64,000 bases of DNA from assembly GCF_900015215.1 (NCBI RefSeq), contig NZ_LN555523.1:916912-980911 (forward strand), written 5' to 3'. Numbering within the stretch: the stretch's first letter is position 1; each line of letters opens with the position of its first letter. Of this stretch, positions 63,233 to 64,000 are shown piece after piece. The translations under genes and the position numbers were made by a program. The stretch comes from Romboutsia ilealis. Its GTDB lineage: Bacteria > Bacillota > Clostridia > Peptostreptococcales > Peptostreptococcaceae. Under the pieces are notes generated by a model, which had not been told where the DNA came from, ran no database searches, and saw only the letters and a list, made by a program, of their open reading frames with translations.

Positions 63233-64000
63233 ATGTTAAGATTAAGTGGTAGAAGTCATAATAGAAATATGAAAAATAAGCACTCAAAAAAATTAGAAAA
63301 AAATACACAGGAAAAATCAAAATATGAAGAAGATTACAATGAGATAATATTAAATGATTTAGTTCCAGAGGAAAATAAGCAAGATTTTGGATTAGATAAT
63401 GAATCTAATCAAAAAAAACAAGGTGGACTTAAATTAAATTTTGCTTTAGGTGGTAAAAAGCGACCTAATAAAAAGCAACATCATAATCAACATCAAAATC
63501 AAGAAACTTCAGATGTATTAGAAAATGTTCAGACAAATAAACAACAATCACAAGAAGATATTGGAGAAACTAATAAGTCTAAAAAGGCACCTAGACCTAA
63601 AAAAAGACCTAATCATAAAAAGCCGTCAAATAATGATCAAGAAGTTCAAAATAGTAAAAATTTAGAGAATAATAAATCTCAAAGTAAAAATGAACATAAT
63701 AATAAAGAACAACATGGACATAATAAAGCTAGTCAAAGTGAAGAAAATCAAGGTAAATCTGGTTATGGAAAACAAGCTCATCATAAAAATGGATTAGGGA
63801 AAAATAGTAAAAAAACACATAGTAAATTGAAAAAATCTCAAAATAATGATAAGGAATCTACAAATGATTTACAAGAAAAAACTAAAAATTCAAATCAGAA
63901 GGTAATAAATCCTAAGAAAAGAAAAAGACAACATATTCATAAAGAAGAGTTAGAAGAGGAAGTAAGAATCTTAGAAGAAGTAGAACCTGAACTTAAAATA
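63233..64000 (+). CDS. K/N/Q-rich low-complexity protein, N-terminal part (runs off the window)
   Basis: The first 256 codons of a frame stay open to the window edge. It starts MLRLSGRSHNRNMKNKHSKK and consists of disordered, basic, His/Asn/Gln/Lys-rich sequence (HHNQHQNQ, KRPNKKQ, APRPKKRPNHKK). It becomes acidic and helical near the end (HKEELEEEVRILEEVEPELKI). No domain is reached within the window. Such tails occur in front of RNA-acting enzymes, so this may be the extension of an RNA-modifying protein encoded beyond the edge. That is only a guess. GGGGGTG precedes the ATG. Confidence 0.75.
   Translation, partial: MLRLSGRSHNRNMKNKHSKKLEKNTQEKSKYEEDYNEIILNDLVPEENKQDFGLDNESNQKKQGGLKLNFALGGKKRPNKKQHHNQHQNQETSDVLENVQTNKQQSQEDIGETNKSKKAPRPKKRPNHKKPSNNDQEVQNSKNLENNKSQSKNEHNNKEQHGHNKASQSEENQGKSGYGKQAHHKNGLGKNSKKTHSKLKKSQNNDKESTNDLQEKTKNSNQKVINPKKRKRQHIHKEELEEEVRILEEVEPELKI

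Overview
The window is AT-rich DNA (I judge well under 35% G+C) with short intergenic gaps, strong Shine-Dalgarno sites, a few TTG/GTG starts and many U-tailed terminators. The gene set points to a clostridial Firmicute, most likely a Peptostreptococcaceae relative of Clostridioides, Paraclostridium, Paeniclostridium or Intestinibacter. Supporting content includes a csfV-rsiV-pdaV-type lysozyme-response operon, a yclNOPQ-type siderophore importer, a class I c-di-GMP riboswitch, and 2-hydroxyacyl-CoA dehydratase-type activase chemistry. The genus is an inference. No rRNA, tRNA, CRISPR array, prophage or intact insertion sequence was seen.

Layout. 0.2-4 kb: MFS transporter, M20 amidohydrolase and a short HTH regulator. 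4.4-8.7 kb: orphan PAS/GAF histidine kinase, Zn-ribbon protein, GltD-like oxidoreductase. 8.7-15.7 kb: small ORF, internalin-like LRR protein, cold-shock protein, giant acyl-CoA dehydratase activase-like protein, hypothetical. 15.7-18.4 kb: LacI-type regulator divergent from deoC with paired operators, then a CarD-family protein. 18.5-21.4 kb: MATE exporter and an aromatic-acid-exporter-like membrane protein. 21.6-27.6 kb: c-di-GMP-I riboswitch and terminator in front of a 1924-residue secreted M60 (HEIGH) peptidase. 28.6-31.9 kb: ECF sigma, RsiV-like anti-sigma, lipoprotein and NodB deacetylase. 32-37.5 kb: EamA transporter with a Fur-like box, patatin, DUF362 ferredoxin, cyclophilin lipoprotein, MsrAB.

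37.6-53 kb is an iron and heme region. It starts with a Cys-rich mini-protein, DUF3793 and DUF2325 genes around Fur-like boxes. A Fur-boxed yclNOPQ-type importer follows. Then an AraC regulator is divergent from a tightly packed nine-gene operon: NEAT protein, sortase, heme/siderophore-binding lipoprotein, FecCD permease, ATPase, DUF454, two CydDC-like ABC exporters and a YgbA_NO protein. 53.3-64 kb: CPA2 antiporter ending in a 25-bp hairpin, D-Ala-D-Ala ligase remnant, MocR regulator, MarR regulator, DUF1648/DUF5808 membrane protein, YtrA-like GntR/ABC operon, LarE-like protein, THUMP methyltransferase, and the start of a K/N/Q-rich protein with a hairpin that covers its ribosome-binding site.

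The most unusual feature is a mosaic repeat family, here called C1-C7. Each copy has an AT-rich left module with inverted ends and a more GC-rich right module made of small hairpin units. All seven lie in the same orientation directly downstream of a plus-strand gene. Six of them start in or beside the U-tract of that gene's intrinsic terminator. Copies differ by loss, expansion or reordering of whole hairpin units, and in several places base changes keep the hairpins paired. I do not recognise the family. It creates false small ORFs and is the best candidate for an undescribed element.
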